The position numbers and the translations under genes were made by a program. A stretch of DNA of 64,000 nucleotides from Corynebacterium faecale (GTDB lineage: Bacteria; Actinomycetota; Actinomycetes; Mycobacteriales; Mycobacteriaceae): the NCBI RefSeq assembly GCF_030408735.1, contig NZ_CP047204.1, positions 2,923,261 to 2,987,260 of the forward strand. The letters are read 5' to 3'. The notes under the pieces were generated by a model that did not search any database, was not told the DNA's origin, and saw only the letters and a list, made by a program, of their open reading frames with translations. This document shows positions 19,149-28,557 of this stretch, one piece after another; within the stretch, counting starts at the first letter, position 1; every line of letters begins with the position of its first letter.

Positions 19149-19845
19149 ATGGCGAACCATGGCGGCGACGACCGGTTACCGAACTATTTATCCGGCAATC
19201 ATTCCTGAAGGTGCTTACCATGTCGATCTTGTAATGAGTGCGGGGCATGTTGAAACTAACGCAAAAACCGTCTTGGCAGGTTTAGTTCTCTCTTCGCTGC
19301 TGATTGATTTCCAGTTCAGATCAACGGGATCTGGGCATATACGTGGCAGCAATGTTGATTCTCTCCCTTTGCCAAAAGACAACTCTCTAATCCCCCTAGC
19401 TGTACGAGCCTACCTGCGACTGAACTGTCTTACTGCAGCTTATGCTCCGCTATGGAAAGAGATAACCGGTGAGCCTTGGACAGCTGATGTGCCACTGCGT
19501 AAAGGCCGAGAGCGACAGGAAGCACAGAATGAGATCGACGCCCTCGTCGCCCTTTCCCTGGATATCACCGCGGATGAGTTGTGCATGATCTACCGGACGC
19601 AGTTCCCCGTTATGCGTCGCTATGACCGGGAGGATCTCTACGACGCTAACGGACGTAAAGTGCCGAACGGTATTAGAAAGGCACATCAACAGAATGGTTG
19701 TGAGGAAATCCTTTCAACAAGTCAACGAACCTGGGTGCATCCTCAATCTAAAAAGGAGTATGTCTACGAGTATCCCTTCTCCTCACTTGATAGGGAGAAT
19801 GGGCTCCGAGAAGCCTATGGTCGTTTCCAGGGGTCAGTTATCTAG
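19069..19845 (+). pseudogene. Silent inverted copy of the methylase C-terminal (specificity) domain
   Basis: 258 codons with no start codon or ribosome-binding site, beginning exactly at the 80-bp repeat and ending TAG at 19843. The protein aligns throughout with residues 1280-1538 of the neighbouring methylase: ITGEPWTADVPLRKGRERQ, ADELCMIYRTQFPVMRRYD and RTWVHPQS are shared. The middle (PAIIPEGAYHVDLVMSAG, FRSTGSGHIRGS) differs strongly. It lies on the opposite strand, tail-to-tail, overlapping the methylase 3' end by 12 bp. Length is nearly the same (777 against 780 bp). The open frame has been kept with no internal stop, which suggests it is used at times rather than decaying. It looks more AT-rich than the methylase N-terminal part. 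Confidence 0.88.
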
Positions 19846-22800
19846 TAATACTTCTTCATACTTGAGATAGGCCGTCCGTAAGTCCTTCTCGCGATCCCGC
19901 ACTTGGAACGGATACTCAAATAGGTAGGTGACTCCAGATTGGGGATGAATCCAGGTGCGTTGCTCCTGGGTGAGTTCTTGACCTTCCTGCAGTTTTTTCT
20001 GCAACACCATCACTTCTTTGGGTACTTTGCGCCCGTGACGATCGAACCTATCTTCCAGGTCATAGCGACGCATTACTGGGAACTGTGTCCGGTAGATCAT
20101 GCACAGTTCATCGGCGGTAACCCCGAGTGATAGAGCGACAATCCCATCAATCTCGATCTGAGCTGCGCGACGATCGATGCCTTTTCGCAATGGGACATCT
20201 TTCGTCCAAGGTTCACCAGTGATCATTTCCCATAGCTGGGAATAAGCAGTGGTCAGGGAATTGAGCTGCAAATATAGTCTCTCAAGCAGCTTCTTTAATT
20301 TGGGATCAATCTGAAAAGGTATGCGGCGAACAATGTCATTAAATATATGGCTGGAGCCACTTGAACGAACAAAGTAGTCGCTTAACATTGAACTCATCAC
20401 GGCTCCAAGCTGCACCGTTTTTTGGGCCGTTTCGGCTGAACAGGCGTTCACGGTGTGAACGTGTGTAGAGCCTGGCGGAATAATTGAGGGATACACGGTT
20501 CTGAAACCAGTAGTAGCCGCCATTTCCCGCCAGGCGATGCGGTAGGTGGAGGCGACGGGTGTGGGGCCGGATGGGGTGGTCCAGGTGCCATAGTCCTTTT
20601 CATAATCAATGTTTTCGGACAAGTCACGATTGGGCTGGTAGGCCGTTGCAGGTATGAAGTCTTCCGGTAGCGCCTCAAGGTCAATCTCAGCCCAATCCTT
20701 GTTGCTACTCATGGTGGGATTGGGTTGTTTGATCATTGGCGTTGATACTCCGAGATGAGGCCCTTGAAGAATTACATCATCCCATGAAGCTGGGTGCCCC
20801 CACCCGACATCAAAATAGCCTTTCTTTTTATCGGCGCTTTCATGCCACCCACTAGAGAACGACAGTCCCAGTTCTTTTACTCTCGGGGCGGCAGCCAGTT
20901 TCTCAAGCACTGCAGCGGCTTCGGTGTTCACGGTATAAACCATTCGGGCTTCCAAGAGGGACGTAGATTCATCTTCGAGGATGGACTTCCATACCTTCAA
21001 CACATGTTCATCTACCTGTAAAATGCGATCACGGTGTGGGCGACGATCCCAGTTTCCTTCATCATCTTTCAAACCAGGCAGAGGCCCTGAACCATCGTGG
21101 TTGAGAGAATCCGCCACAGTGTGTGGATGGTAAAGAGAAGCAGCATTCAAGAACGACACTGATTCACCAGGTTTGCTGTAAACGTTTATCCCGTAAGAGA
21201 CCAAGTTATGAACATCGAATAGCCTTAATTCATTAATAAATTGCCAATGTCTGCGCAGCCGTAAGTATGCCCCTCTACGAAGTGAAGCTGCTTTCTTTTC
21301 GGTGAAGTGGGATTCGGGGTGAATCAATGAAATTACGCCGGTATCAGACGCAATGGTCCAAGTGCGTTCCATAAATCCCCGGTAGAGATCCGGCTGCTGC
21401 CCCCGGAGATGAGGATACGTAGCTATATCACCGAGGAATGCTGCGGCGGCTATGGTTTCCCCGACTCCTCGCAAAATCACTTGAGTGGCTTCAACATGGT
21501 GTCGAAGTCCCTCGCGGCGTTCACGCTTTTCCTGCTGGGTGGGTTTATGGGCCAATGAGAACCACGGATCCACTTCCGAAGAAAGAGCGTCCAGATCTGT
21601 ACGCGGACGGACCCATGGCGGATTACCAACCTGCAGATCAAAACCACCCTGGGCAAACACGGCACCAAAATCAAGGTCCCAGTGGAAGAACCCCTGCTGC
21701 TCAGCAATACCTCGTACTGTCTCAAGCCACGGATGAGCATTGAAACACTTCTCAATGCTCAATGCGTTGGCGAACTGCCAGTCAGAATTCTCTGCAGCAT
21801 TCAGGTCCGCCCATGAACTGTTCTCATTGATCAGATACTGCCCGGCATCTTTCTTCTTCACTGCAACATCAGTTCCAAGGATGTCACGCAAAGCTGCCAG
21901 CCACTCGTCAAGGTTAGGCAGGGAAGTGCGATCGGAGTGACCTTCAGTGGGAACGACATCCAATGGCCAGAACCACAGTGCACACCAGGCGTCCATCACT
22001 AGGCGAAGCCGGTTGTAGGCACCATTGAGATTCTCAAAGAGATCCTTTTCGATCTGTTCCCGCGTGACGTTCTTGGCGGTTCGATCATTTTCCCGACCCC
22101 AGATATCGATGTCACGGCGAGCCTGGTCTTCCGCAATACGTAGACGAATGAGGGCGAAGCGCCATAGGGTTTCCACACGTCGGGCCAGGTTCTGCAGAGC
22201 AGTAGTCTGCGTCTTATTCGGCATCAACCGGATCTGCTTGCGCCACTCCTTGAGTGCCTTCTGCTCTTCCGCAGCGATGTCCTTGAGATCCTTGGCATCA
22301 GCTACAGCACCCCAGCCATTGGATGGAAGAAGGAAGTGATGAATGCCCTCAGCAAGCATCACCCCGGTCTCGCCAGCATCAACGGCTTCCGCGATATCAG
22401 TCAAAGACCGCCTCTTAGGAACAGCCGTCAACCATTCCTTCTTCTTCAATTGGTTCAGCGCGTAAGTAGAACGTGAAGCACCAACAAGGGAGTTTCCTCG
22501 GCGCAGATGCAATCCGAACCAGGGGGCTTTGAGATCTGCCGTCATGGTGTCCAACCAGAGCGAGATTTCGGCCAGCTCGACGGCAGTGGCGTTGAGGTCC
22601 ACGCCGTAGACCTGGTGCAGCGCGATGTGTGCTTTGACCTTTTGCAGTTCCTTCGTGCGATCTTCTGAAGGAATCTGCTGGTCAAGCTCTTGCTGACGAA
22701 GTTTGATGTACAGCTCCGCCAACTGACGAACTGCCTCCACGGCGAAGGCACCAGAGCCCATGGCGGGTTCACAGATGGTCAGGCTGAGGACATCTTCAGC

Positions 22801-24450
22801 TGTGGTGATTCGTCCTTCTTCTTTAAGGACCTCAATGGCCTGTCCAACCGTGAACTCAGTAAGCACCTGTGGAGTATAGAAAGAAGCAGAGCGCTCACGG
22901 TCGCGGGAGGACTGGCGGAAGACGAAGGAGCCGCGTGCATGTCGGCGACGCTGGCGCATGGTGCCGCCTTCAGCAGCTTCAACTTCCTCTTCAACGAAGC
23001 TGTCCTGGGGGACGGTATCCGCCTTGGCTACCGGCAGGACCCATGAGCCTTTCTCCGGGTTGCCCTTGGGGGCAACCTCAAAGAGGTCTTCTTCGGCGAT
23101 AAAGCCAGTGTAGGACATCAGCCCCTCATAGACCTGTCCGAGCTCAGTGACACCCAGGGTGGCGTAGGAAATGAAACCACGGTCCCGGCCGGCCTGCTGC
23201 TTGGAAAGCAACAGGTTCTCCAAGACCTGGTTGAGGGTGGCATTGGAGAGTTTTACCCGGTCTATAAGAGCCGTGGCTGTGGATTGGAAGAGATCCGCCG
23301 AGAGGTTGCGGAACTGCAGGCCCTTTTCACCTGCATCAGGATCAAAATCCGGATTCTCGGGATCCTCCGGATCATTACCCTTATCAACTAGTTTGAACAG
23401 CACCTGCAGTGATCCATAAAGGTGGGTGCCACTGCGGGCTTGTTGGGTGACTGGGGGAGTAAGGATCAGTTCCCGGAGACGGGAGAGCCCATAACCGTCG
23501 TCATACTCAGGTGTGCCGGTAGGGAGAATTTCTAGTTCCGGAGAAGCCTCCGCGAAGAGCAAGAAGAGAATGCGATAGAGGTAACGCAGGGATTGTTTCG
23601 CCAGCTCATTGCCGTCAATGTCCTCAATGCTGATGCCTTGTTCCCGGTGGCGGGTAAGAACATCATTGCCAAGAAGTTCAATGGATTCCCGTACCGCGTT
23701 GCGGAGCTCACCGGAAACCTTGACGGCATGCTCACGGGATTCTTCGATGGTGGAAGACCACCAGGTAGTGCCATCAGCTGCGCGTTCAATGTTTTCCCTG
23801 GCCAGGGCCACTGCAGCGCGCTGCATCTCACCCTTGGCTTTGGTTTCATTTCTTTCCACCACCAACGCCAAGTTGATGGCCAGATGGCGGCCCAGGGGCC
23901 AGGACTCGCGCTCAGCAAGCACCACCCAATCTCCGGCCAGGACCACCACGAATTCCGGTGGGGTGTCTGATAGGAAAAGATCTCCCACTAATTTGGCTGC
24001 GGTGGCGGTGTCATCCTGCTTGTCTTTGACCAGCACACCACCGATCAGCGGGGTATTGGTGAGATCCTCTGGGGTAGCGATGGACTCCGCAGCAATGACA
24101 ATCATGCTGCCGGCGTTTCCGGCCCAGCCCTGGTAGGAAATAGTGTCACCCGCACGGTGCAGCGTCCGGAGCTCAGGTACGCCATAACCAAAGGCCTGAC
24201 GGATTAGAACATGGGCATCCTCCGGTGAGGAATCCTCATCCAGCAGGGAGAGTTCGGTCTCCAGCTGGCCCCGCATACCGGTGAAGCGGGTCCACGGGGA
24301 GGGGTGACCAGACTCGTCTTCTTCCTTCTTCCAATCCCGGATACACTCAACTACCCGTTTGGAGAAGGACGCACCTTTTGTCTCATCGGTGGTGAGAAAG
24401 TGATCGCTAATCCACTCTTCAACGTTGACGATGGAATCATATGCGGCCAT
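19834..24450 (-). CDS. Eco57I-type N6-adenine DNA methylase of a DISARM-like system, with switchable C-terminus
   Basis: 1538 residues from ATG 24450, with AAGGAGG overlapping the end of the upstream gene. A long N-terminal region precedes the AdoMet motif CEPAMGSGAF (about residue 560), a second motif VYGVDLNATAVELAEISLW, and the catalytic N6-adenine motif NPPW (about 943). The C-terminal ~260 residues (from about 1280) include CMIYRTQFPVMRRYD and match a silent inverted copy next door; this region probably carries target recognition. In DISARM the methylase marks host DNA so that the helicases act on foreign DNA only. The gene lies 5 bases downstream of drmD and is probably coupled to it. 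Its last ~780 bp look more AT-rich than the rest. Confidence 0.88.
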   Translation of the reverse strand: MAAYDSIVNVEEWISDHFLTTDETKGASFSKRVVECIRDWKKEEDESGHPSPWTRFTGMRGQLETELSLLDEDSSPEDAHVLIRQAFGYGVPELRTLHRAGDTISYQGWAGNAGSMIVIAAESIATPEDLTNTPLIGGVLVKDKQDDTATAAKLVGDLFLSDTPPEFVVVLAGDWVVLAERESWPLGRHLAINLALVVERNETKAKGEMQRAAVALARENIERAADGTTWWSSTIEESREHAVKVSGELRNAVRESIELLGNDVLTRHREQGISIEDIDGNELAKQSLRYLYRILFLLFAEASPELEILPTGTPEYDDGYGLSRLRELILTPPVTQQARSGTHLYGSLQVLFKLVDKGNDPEDPENPDFDPDAGEKGLQFRNLSADLFQSTATALIDRVKLSNATLNQVLENLLLSKQQAGRDRGFISYATLGVTELGQVYEGLMSYTGFIAEEDLFEVAPKGNPEKGSWVLPVAKADTVPQDSFVEEEVEAAEGGTMRQRRRHARGSFVFRQSSRDRERSASFYTPQVLTEFTVGQAIEVLKEEGRITTAEDVLSLTICEPAMGSGAFAVEAVRQLAELYIKLRQQELDQQIPSEDRTKELQKVKAHIALHQVYGVDLNATAVELAEISLWLDTMTADLKAPWFGLHLRRGNSLVGASRSTYALNQLKKKEWLTAVPKRRSLTDIAEAVDAGETGVMLAEGIHHFLLPSNGWGAVADAKDLKDIAAEEQKALKEWRKQIRLMPNKTQTTALQNLARRVETLWRFALIRLRIAEDQARRDIDIWGRENDRTAKNVTREQIEKDLFENLNGAYNRLRLVMDAWCALWFWPLDVVPTEGHSDRTSLPNLDEWLAALRDILGTDVAVKKKDAGQYLINENSSWADLNAAENSDWQFANALSIEKCFNAHPWLETVRGIAEQQGFFHWDLDFGAVFAQGGFDLQVGNPPWVRPRTDLDALSSEVDPWFSLAHKPTQQEKRERREGLRHHVEATQVILRGVGETIAAAAFLGDIATYPHLRGQQPDLYRGFMERTWTIASDTGVISLIHPESHFTEKKAASLRRGAYLRLRRHWQFINELRLFDVHNLVSYGINVYSKPGESVSFLNAASLYHPHTVADSLNHDGSGPLPGLKDDEGNWDRRPHRDRILQVDEHVLKVWKSILEDESTSLLEARMVYTVNTEAAAVLEKLAAAPRVKELGLSFSSGWHESADKKKGYFDVGWGHPASWDDVILQGPHLGVSTPMIKQPNPTMSSNKDWAEIDLEALPEDFIPATAYQPNRDLSENIDYEKDYGTWTTPSGPTPVASTYRIAWREMAATTGFRTVYPSIIPPGSTHVHTVNACSAETAQKTVQLGAVMSSMLSDYFVRSSGSSHIFNDIVRRIPFQIDPKLKKLLERLYLQLNSLTTAYSQLWEMITGEPWTKDVPLRKGIDRRAAQIEIDGIVALSLGVTADELCMIYRTQFPVMRRYDLEDRFDRHGRKVPKEVMVLQKKLQEGQELTQEQRTWIHPQSGVTYLFEYPFQVRDREKDLRTAYLKYEEVLLDN
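20534..20613 (-). repeat. Right 80-bp inverted repeat of the methylase switch
   Basis: Lies inside the methylase gene and codes residues from about 1280 onward (Asn-Ile-Asp-Tyr-Glu-Lys-Asp-Tyr). It is the inverted partner of 19069-19148 and is in the same codon phase as the cassette copy. Confidence 0.92.
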
Positions 24451-24455
24451 GAGGT

Positions 24456-27290
24456 TTAGGCCTCCTTCTGCTGATGAGCGGGCACGATCAGTGCAAGTGG
24501 GCGGATGAGTTCACGGTCGGGTTCGAGGGAGTTGGCGAGTGAACGTTGTTCGTCGATAAGCTTTGTGGCCAGCGCAAGGCCCGAGGAGCGCTGGCCAGCG
24601 CTCCTCCCGGATTCCCAGGCCTCGGAACGTTTCAGCCAGTGCCCGATACGGTTTTTGGCTCCGCTGCGGGCAGCCATCATCATCGGATTGAGCTGGCCAC
24701 GGGCAGCTTCCACGGTGTCAGCGATGAGCTTGTTGGTGGCATCCGGAATCACGGCGTCACCCATATTCACGGCCGTGTCTCCCAGGCCGATGTCATGGAT
24801 CCACCTGACCACATCGGGCAGTACCTGGGCCTCATAACGGCTGGTAGCGGCGACAAAGGCGCGGGAGACCACCTGGCCACGGCGGTTGGTCAAGGTGGCC
24901 ATGAGCAGGACAGTTGGTTCAGCGACGTTGCCGGAAATGGCTGGGATGGTCCGGCGGCTCAGGCTAGCCAAGGCACGGTCGGAGGCCCATTCACTCACCG
25001 GATGCAGCGGTCCGAGGAAGTGGGCGGTGGGCCAGGTGGAACCGGCATCACCAGTGCGGGCAGCCTGGAGGCGTTCATCACCGCGCATCGCAGAGGTGGC
25101 CAGGATGAGCTTCTCTTTCACCTTCCGATCAGCAACATAATCCTGGGGAAGAAAATCGAGGCGCCGGCGTAGATCCTCCGGGGGCGTCAGCTCAGCGATG
25201 TCATTCTTGTGCTCAATGTAGCCAACCCCGCCACGGCCGATGGTGTCCTGGGGGACACCGTTGAAGGCCTCCGACAGAGCATCGTTGAGGTAGTCGATCT
25301 CGCGTGGGTACAGGCTGCTCAAGGTTGCTTGGGGTTCAAGCGTGGCAGCATCTTCTTCATCTTCATCGAGGCCGAGTTCCGCGAGCAACCAATCAATCTC
25401 GTCCATGCCCTCAGGCAGATCGCCACCAATCAGATCCTCCGGGTTGGCCACCACATCATCGAATTCACGGATGCCGCGGAGTACATCGCGGATGGTGTCT
25501 TCCTCCATCTTCTCTGAGTGCTTGCCCATGAGGGAGGAGGCATCACCGAGGAGTTTGTGGGCTTCATGTTCACGCTCAATGAGGCGTTCCAGCACATGGA
25601 GTTCACCAACTTTGCCGCCATCGGTTGGGTCGAGCAGGAGAGTGGCGATCTGCGGATTATGGGTCTGCCCATAACGATCAATACGGCCGTTACGCTGCTG
25701 GATTCTGATCAATGACCAGGGGATATCGTAGTGCACCAGGTTGTGGCACAGGGAATGCAGGTTCACACCTTCAGAGGCGACATCGCCGGTGATCAGGACG
25801 CGGATGGGGGAGTCGGTGCGCTTGAAGGCATCAACAAGCCTCATCTGTTCCTGGTCCGTCAGGCCACCGTGCATGATCTCCACGGCTGCCTTGGGCAGTT
25901 TGAGGTACTTGGTCAGGTTCTCCTGCAACCAATGCAGGGTGGCGACGCGCTCAGAGAAGATCACCACGCGGGTGTCTGAGTTCTTGGCAATGCCGATCTC
26001 CTGCAGATAGAGCACCAAGTTGCGGAACTTGGCGGAGTTCTCCGGCGTGATCGCGGTGTTGAGTTCCCGGAGGCGTTCCAGGGCGGTGCGTTCTGGCTGT
26101 GACGGGCCGCGTTTGAGGCGGTTATTGAGTGTTTCATCGAGCGCGGCGGGGGAGGAGAGGAAGGCCTTGACCAGAGTCCACGGGAAGAGACGGTCCTTCA
26201 CCGGGTTGTCCGCGCCCGGAGTAATCCAGGTGGAGTCGAGTTCACGCGCAACGGCATCTTCTTCCGGGGAAGCATCAACCGGGATGTTGCGGGGTTCATT
26301 GCGTTCGGCCCACTTGGCACCGACCACGCTGGCTACCTCTTCGCTGTTGCGGTGGCGACGGATGATCAGGCGCTTGGCGGCCTCATGATCGATCGTGCCG
26401 TCCGGTGCCACTGACGTGGGATCCAGCAGGCGGAGGATCTCCTTGAAGGATTCTGGATCACCATTGTGCGGGGTGGCAGACGCCAGGATCAGGGCATCGG
26501 TGGTGGGGGCGAGGGTGCGGGCCAGCTGGTTGTTCTGGGTGCCCACGTTGGTGGCGTTGTGGATCTCATCCATCACCACGGCATCCCAGTGGACTTTCTC
26601 CAGCTGGGCCCGATATTTGGGTGATTTGAGGGTGTCCATGGAGACGATCACCCGTGGGAAATACGTGAACGGGTTGCGGGAGGCCGGGAGTTTCTGGCGA
26701 ACCTGTTGGATACCCACGGAATCCAAACGCACCAGGGGAATGGCGAAGCGGGTCCACATCTCCTGCTGGAACTGTTCCATGATGTGGCGAGGGGTGACCA
26801 CCAAGATGCGTTCACCGCGGCCACGTCGGATGAGTTCCGCCAGGATCATGCCCATCTCCAAGGTCTTGCCAAGGCCCACGGCATCAGCGATGAGCACGCG
26901 GGGACGCAGGTTGTCCGGGGAGAGGGCCTTCTTCACTGCTGCCAGCTGATAACTCAAAGGATCAGCGAGCATCTCATCGGCTACGGCGAGATCCTCCTGA
27001 TAGAGGGGAACCGGGGTCTGACGGAGTGTTGTTTCCAACCACAGGCGGGTGCGCCGATAGGCAGGGGATTCATCAGCGATGACCTCCACTGCGGTGGGGT
27101 CGAGGATTTGGATGTCTTTATCCAAGGCAGTGTAGAACGTAGCCGGTTGATCGCGCACATAATCACTCAGGCCCCGGACCTTCAGGCGGAAGCCATCAGT
27201 AGAGCGGGCGACGTTGGTGACCAGCCAAACCTCATCCCGAACTTCAATGGTGACACCGGGAGCCAGCTGATGAGTGCTTAAATCGGACAT
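24456..27290 (-). CDS. drmD: SNF2-family helicase, DrmD-like, first gene of the defence operon
   Basis: 944 residues. SF2/SNF2 motor: Walker A ADAVGLGKTLE (about residue 138), DEIH box VVMDEIHNATN (about 239), and helicase C half with FSERVATLHWL, GDVASEGVNLHSLCH and the arginine-finger motif QQRNGRIDRYGQ (about 500-540). A charged ~400-residue C-terminal region follows. DrmD is the SNF2-like subunit of class 1 DISARM, where it is encoded directly before the adenine methylase, as here. The start ATG 27290 has no Shine-Dalgarno sequence; TATATC eight bases upstream suggests a leaderless transcript. Confidence 0.85.
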   Translation of the reverse strand: MSDLSTHQLAPGVTIEVRDEVWLVTNVARSTDGFRLKVRGLSDYVRDQPATFYTALDKDIQILDPTAVEVIADESPAYRRTRLWLETTLRQTPVPLYQEDLAVADEMLADPLSYQLAAVKKALSPDNLRPRVLIADAVGLGKTLEMGMILAELIRRGRGERILVVTPRHIMEQFQQEMWTRFAIPLVRLDSVGIQQVRQKLPASRNPFTYFPRVIVSMDTLKSPKYRAQLEKVHWDAVVMDEIHNATNVGTQNNQLARTLAPTTDALILASATPHNGDPESFKEILRLLDPTSVAPDGTIDHEAAKRLIIRRHRNSEEVASVVGAKWAERNEPRNIPVDASPEEDAVARELDSTWITPGADNPVKDRLFPWTLVKAFLSSPAALDETLNNRLKRGPSQPERTALERLRELNTAITPENSAKFRNLVLYLQEIGIAKNSDTRVVIFSERVATLHWLQENLTKYLKLPKAAVEIMHGGLTDQEQMRLVDAFKRTDSPIRVLITGDVASEGVNLHSLCHNLVHYDIPWSLIRIQQRNGRIDRYGQTHNPQIATLLLDPTDGGKVGELHVLERLIEREHEAHKLLGDASSLMGKHSEKMEEDTIRDVLRGIREFDDVVANPEDLIGGDLPEGMDEIDWLLAELGLDEDEEDAATLEPQATLSSLYPREIDYLNDALSEAFNGVPQDTIGRGGVGYIEHKNDIAELTPPEDLRRRLDFLPQDYVADRKVKEKLILATSAMRGDERLQAARTGDAGSTWPTAHFLGPLHPVSEWASDRALASLSRRTIPAISGNVAEPTVLLMATLTNRRGQVVSRAFVAATSRYEAQVLPDVVRWIHDIGLGDTAVNMGDAVIPDATNKLIADTVEAARGQLNPMMMAARSGAKNRIGHWLKRSEAWESGRSAGQRSSGLALATKLIDEQRSLANSLEPDRELIRPLALIVPAHQQKEA

Positions 27291-27304
27291 GTATTAACGA
27301 TATA
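27288..27304 (-). promoter_or_regulatory. Possible leaderless promoter of the defence operon
   Basis: On the minus strand TATATC (27304-27299) followed by eight bases and the ATG at 27290. No ribosome-binding site. Inference from spacing only. Confidence 0.35.
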
Positions 27305-27480
27305 GGACGGGGGTGTTTGTGCTGGATATGGGCGCACCAGCACCATAGAAATCTCTTCTAAGTCAGATAAAACGAAGGACTCTACCTGAGATCCTGTAAG
27401 TAGCGAACCTATCAGCTAGGAAACTTCACCGGTACCGTGATCGTTCTACATATAAGGCGCTCTAGCGTAGCCATCAAGGC

Positions 27481-27493
27481 TAATCTGCCCCTA
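27481..27493 (+). promoter_or_regulatory. Possible leaderless promoter of the small membrane gene
   Basis: TAATCT at 27481-27486, six bases, then ATG at 27493. No Shine-Dalgarno sequence is present. The -35 region is unclear. Confidence 0.35.
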
Positions 27494-28104
27494 TGGAATC
27501 ATTTTTACTAACCATTCTTGCTTCGTCTTCTGCATCTCTCATCACAGGCTTCTTTACATGGAAGGCTGCCATCGGTGCGCAGAAACGGGCAGCATCGATC
27601 GAGAAACAGAATAGAGAAATCGACCAGGAAACCACCGAGAATAAAGCACAACTCCGTGCTGTTGCAGACTATTTCCAGGAGGTTGCCCAACTCCGAAAAG
27701 AATGGCGAAGGCAGTCAGAGGCTGAGATATCTGCACATAAATCCCACCAGGGTGAATCCGCAGCAACTAAGGCGGCACTAGAGCTCAGACACCAATACCT
27801 AACAGATCTTCGGAATGCCACGAGGTCTCTAGACCTCTATATTTACGACCAACAAATCAGCAGAGAAGTTGAAAGAATAATAGAAATCGTGGGGGATACG
27901 TTTGTAAACTCAGAAACGGATTTCCGTGAGTTCAGTAAGGCAAACCACGAAAGTATATTCAGAACGATACACTATCGGGTTCTTAAAGCTCACGACCAAG
28001 CCTTTGATGAATTATTGGATCAAGTACTTGATTCTCTCTATTTACTATCTCGAGAACAATTTGGGTTCTGGAAGAAACCCGATTTCAAAGGCCTATTCAC
28101 CTGA
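27493..28104 (+). CDS. Small membrane-anchored coiled-coil protein, unknown function
   Basis: 203 residues, not recognised. An N-terminal membrane helix (FLLTILASSSASLITGFFTW) is followed by a long charged, probably coiled-coil stretch (residues ~28-85, rich in Glu, Gln, Lys and Arg) and a helical C-terminal half with many aromatic residues (FRTIHYRV, SLYLLSREQFGFW). The topology suggests one helix in the membrane with the rest in the cytoplasm. It is visibly more AT-rich than the surrounding genes and is divergent from the DISARM-like operon across a 200-bp region. That position suggests it belongs to the defence island, possibly as a membrane-associated accessory or effector, but nothing in the sequence proves this. 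Confidence 0.6.
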   Translation: MESFLLTILASSSASLITGFFTWKAAIGAQKRAASIEKQNREIDQETTENKAQLRAVADYFQEVAQLRKEWRRQSEAEISAHKSHQGESAATKAALELRHQYLTDLRNATRSLDLYIYDQQISREVERIIEIVGDTFVNSETDFREFSKANHESIFRTIHYRVLKAHDQAFDELLDQVLDSLYLLSREQFGFWKKPDFKGLFT

Positions 28105-28557
28105 AATAGGAACCGAGGAGCACCGAAGTTCCCATCACCCAAGAAATGCGAGAACTACATATTCCCTTGAGGTCCACACGCTCGTTGCGAACAGATCATG
28201 TCTACCATTCTTTATTCAAATCATAGCTAGGTGATTTTTGATGGGTGTTCACTGAGATTGAACCATCTAGGGGAGGTACTGGCTCCGGGTCAGCTTTTCT
28301 TATTTTCTCTATGGTTCTTGCCAAGTTCAGAGAAGAGCATTTCCACGCCGTACAAGATTCCCAACACGGGGCACGTCATCAATTTTCCACTCTCAAGTGA
28401 ACACCCGCCTGACTGTCCCAAACGCGGGAGCCCCCATGTGATAACCCGGCGGTCCAGTAAGCCCCTCCCTAACTAAATCTGGAACGTTCCAAACGTTCTC
28501 CTCCCATTCATCTGGAATTGTTCGCCCCATAACCATCGCGCCTTAGCCTCAGTGACT
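28105..28557. other. Intergenic region upstream of the ABC transporter operon
   Basis: No gene recognised; an open frame at 28231-28476 lacks any motif or good start. The right end holds the palindrome at 28480-28491 and should contain the promoter of the transporter operon. Confidence 0.5.
28480..28491. promoter_or_regulatory. Candidate LacI-family operator 1
   Basis: Perfect palindrome TGGAACGTTCCA with a central CG, the usual shape of LacI-family operators, 67 bases before the first gene of an operon that ends with a lacI-type gene. A half-similar AACGTTC follows at 28492. Confidence 0.55.

Larger units (their letters stand above)
19069..20613. other. Putative invertible DNA segment exchanging methylase specificity domains
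   Basis: Bounded by the two inverted 80-bp repeats; the segment is almost exactly symmetric about the overlapping stop codons at 19834-19845. Inversion would join residues 1-1279 of the methylase, in frame, to the alternative 258-residue end. No recombinase gene is seen nearby, so either homologous recombination or a distant invertase would be needed. This is inference from repeat layout and reading frames. Confidence 0.75.

Noticed and set aside
19069..19845. Cassette interpreted as an independent small gene
   Set aside because: No start codon or ribosome-binding site at its beginning, which coincides exactly with the 80-bp repeat; the first ATG in frame is well inside the conserved domain.
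28231..28476. 81-codon frame upstream of the ABC operon
   Set aside because: No motif and no credible start; the region looks like a regulatory and spacer stretch.
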